Of a DNA stretch of 64,000 bases, positions 63,634-64,000 are shown one piece after another (position 1 is the first letter of the stretch; every line of letters starts with the position of its first letter). Origin of the DNA: Flaccisagitta enflata. Taxonomy: Eukaryota > Chaetognatha > Sagittoidea > Aphragmophora. The notes beneath the pieces were generated by a model. It had not been told where the DNA came from, did no database searches, and saw only the letters and a list, made by a program, of their open reading frames with translations. Both the position numbers and the translations under genes were made by a program. The stretch is taken from positions 3,410,001 through 3,474,000 of the forward strand of contig OZ231127.1 of NCBI GenBank assembly GCA_965153355.1. The letters are read 5' to 3'.

Positions 63634-64000
63634 GTTTCTCATTTCGCCCCCAGCCTGCGAGCGTAATCGTCCATTATTTGTCACTGTCTTTTCCATGATA
63701 CGATTCCTGCGGTGAAGACAATTTTTTTCCCCTAAAGTGGAAAGAATTGCAGTGGCCGCTTTGGGCTCTCTCTTTCTCTCCTGAAAAAAAAAAATCAAAA
63801 TCGAAAATTTCTCTGAGTTTTATGCTTCATATTCTCGTTTCGTTCAAAACCTTCAAGTCTTTGTTGTTAGTCGCGGGCTCACTACTTTTAATGAGGCTTT
63901 GTTCGGCTGTTGGTCCGTCCGTCCGTTCGTCCATCCGTCCGTGGATCTGTGGATCCGTCCATGATGGTCGAGTCGAAAAGATGTACTATGTGTGTGTGTG
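63177..64000. repeat. 3' flank of copy 2 with (TCTG)n/(CT)n, hairpin-repeat relic and start of (TG)n
   Basis: TCTG units from about 63,430, pure CT at 63,552-63,628, the relic of the hairpin-ended family at about 63,866-63,960, and (TG)n at the window edge. Confidence 0.85.

Larger units (their letters stand above)
52813..64000 (+). repeat. Large direct duplication, copy 2 (runs off the window)
   Basis: Co-linear with 2,037-15,960. It still matches copy 1 at the window edge, where a (TG)n tract begins, so the right boundary is unseen. Confidence 0.9.

Overview
This is nuclear DNA of a multicellular animal, most likely a marine invertebrate. The genes are split into short exons with GT-AG introns, and the protein families (a C-type lectin domain, Calx-beta repeats next to a laminin-G-like module) are metazoan. 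BEL/Pao and APE-type LINE retrotransposons, many MITE-sized inverted-repeat elements and very abundant microsatellites fill the rest. The phylum cannot be fixed from the sequence alone. Everything was read by eye: exon borders are inferred from open frame, splice signals and matching intron phase, and no alignment, search or RNA evidence was available.

Layout. (1) 1-2,036: a MITE and compound microsatellites. (2) About 2,037-15,960: first copy of a large direct duplication, carrying a C-type lectin domain (CTLD) gene on the + strand (exons at 2.1, 4.2, 6.1, 9.8 and 14.6 kb). (3) 17.4-23.1 kb, minus strand: seven consecutive, phase-compatible exons of a Calx-beta/LamG protein that resembles the adhesion GPCR ADGRV1 (VLGR1). 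(4) 23.7-34 kb: satellite arrays, a decayed LINE at 25-26.5 kb, long CT/GA/GAAA/TG tracts and hairpin-ended repeats. (5) 34.1-47.2 kb: a roughly 13-kb BEL/Pao retrotransposon with two LTRs and broken gag-pol. (6) 47.3-51.0 kb: a LINE with an unbroken 1,240-codon ORF (APE endonuclease, reverse transcriptase, C-terminal zinc fingers). (7) 52.5-64 kb: second copy of the CTLD gene, including a coiled-coil exon and extra hinge mini-exons, truncated by the window edge in the 3' flank.

The CTLD gene reads as coiled coil, a hinge of repeated EAGGGPPLPG modules each on its own 30-nt exon, then one six-cysteine CTLD split over four exons. The canonical EPN/QPD sugar motif and the WND motif are both absent. 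The two copies encode nearly the same CTLD; they differ by insertions of mobile elements and by repeat copy number. They may be tandem paralogues or two haplotypes placed end to end by the assembler.

The most notable pattern is that tandem repeats in these genes are built from splice junctions. The 3' end of an exon plus its donor is amplified at three places in the CTLD gene (30-nt hinge exons; a 23-bp array of about 40-53 units; a ~100-bp array of 3 or 13 units). The acceptor plus the start of the last exon is amplified at another (7 or 2 units). In the ADGRV1-like gene two donors run directly into (GA)n tracts. A second pattern is a repeat family ending in a hairpin whose stem sequence differs between copies, with compensating changes that also appear in a third, distant arm of the same copy.
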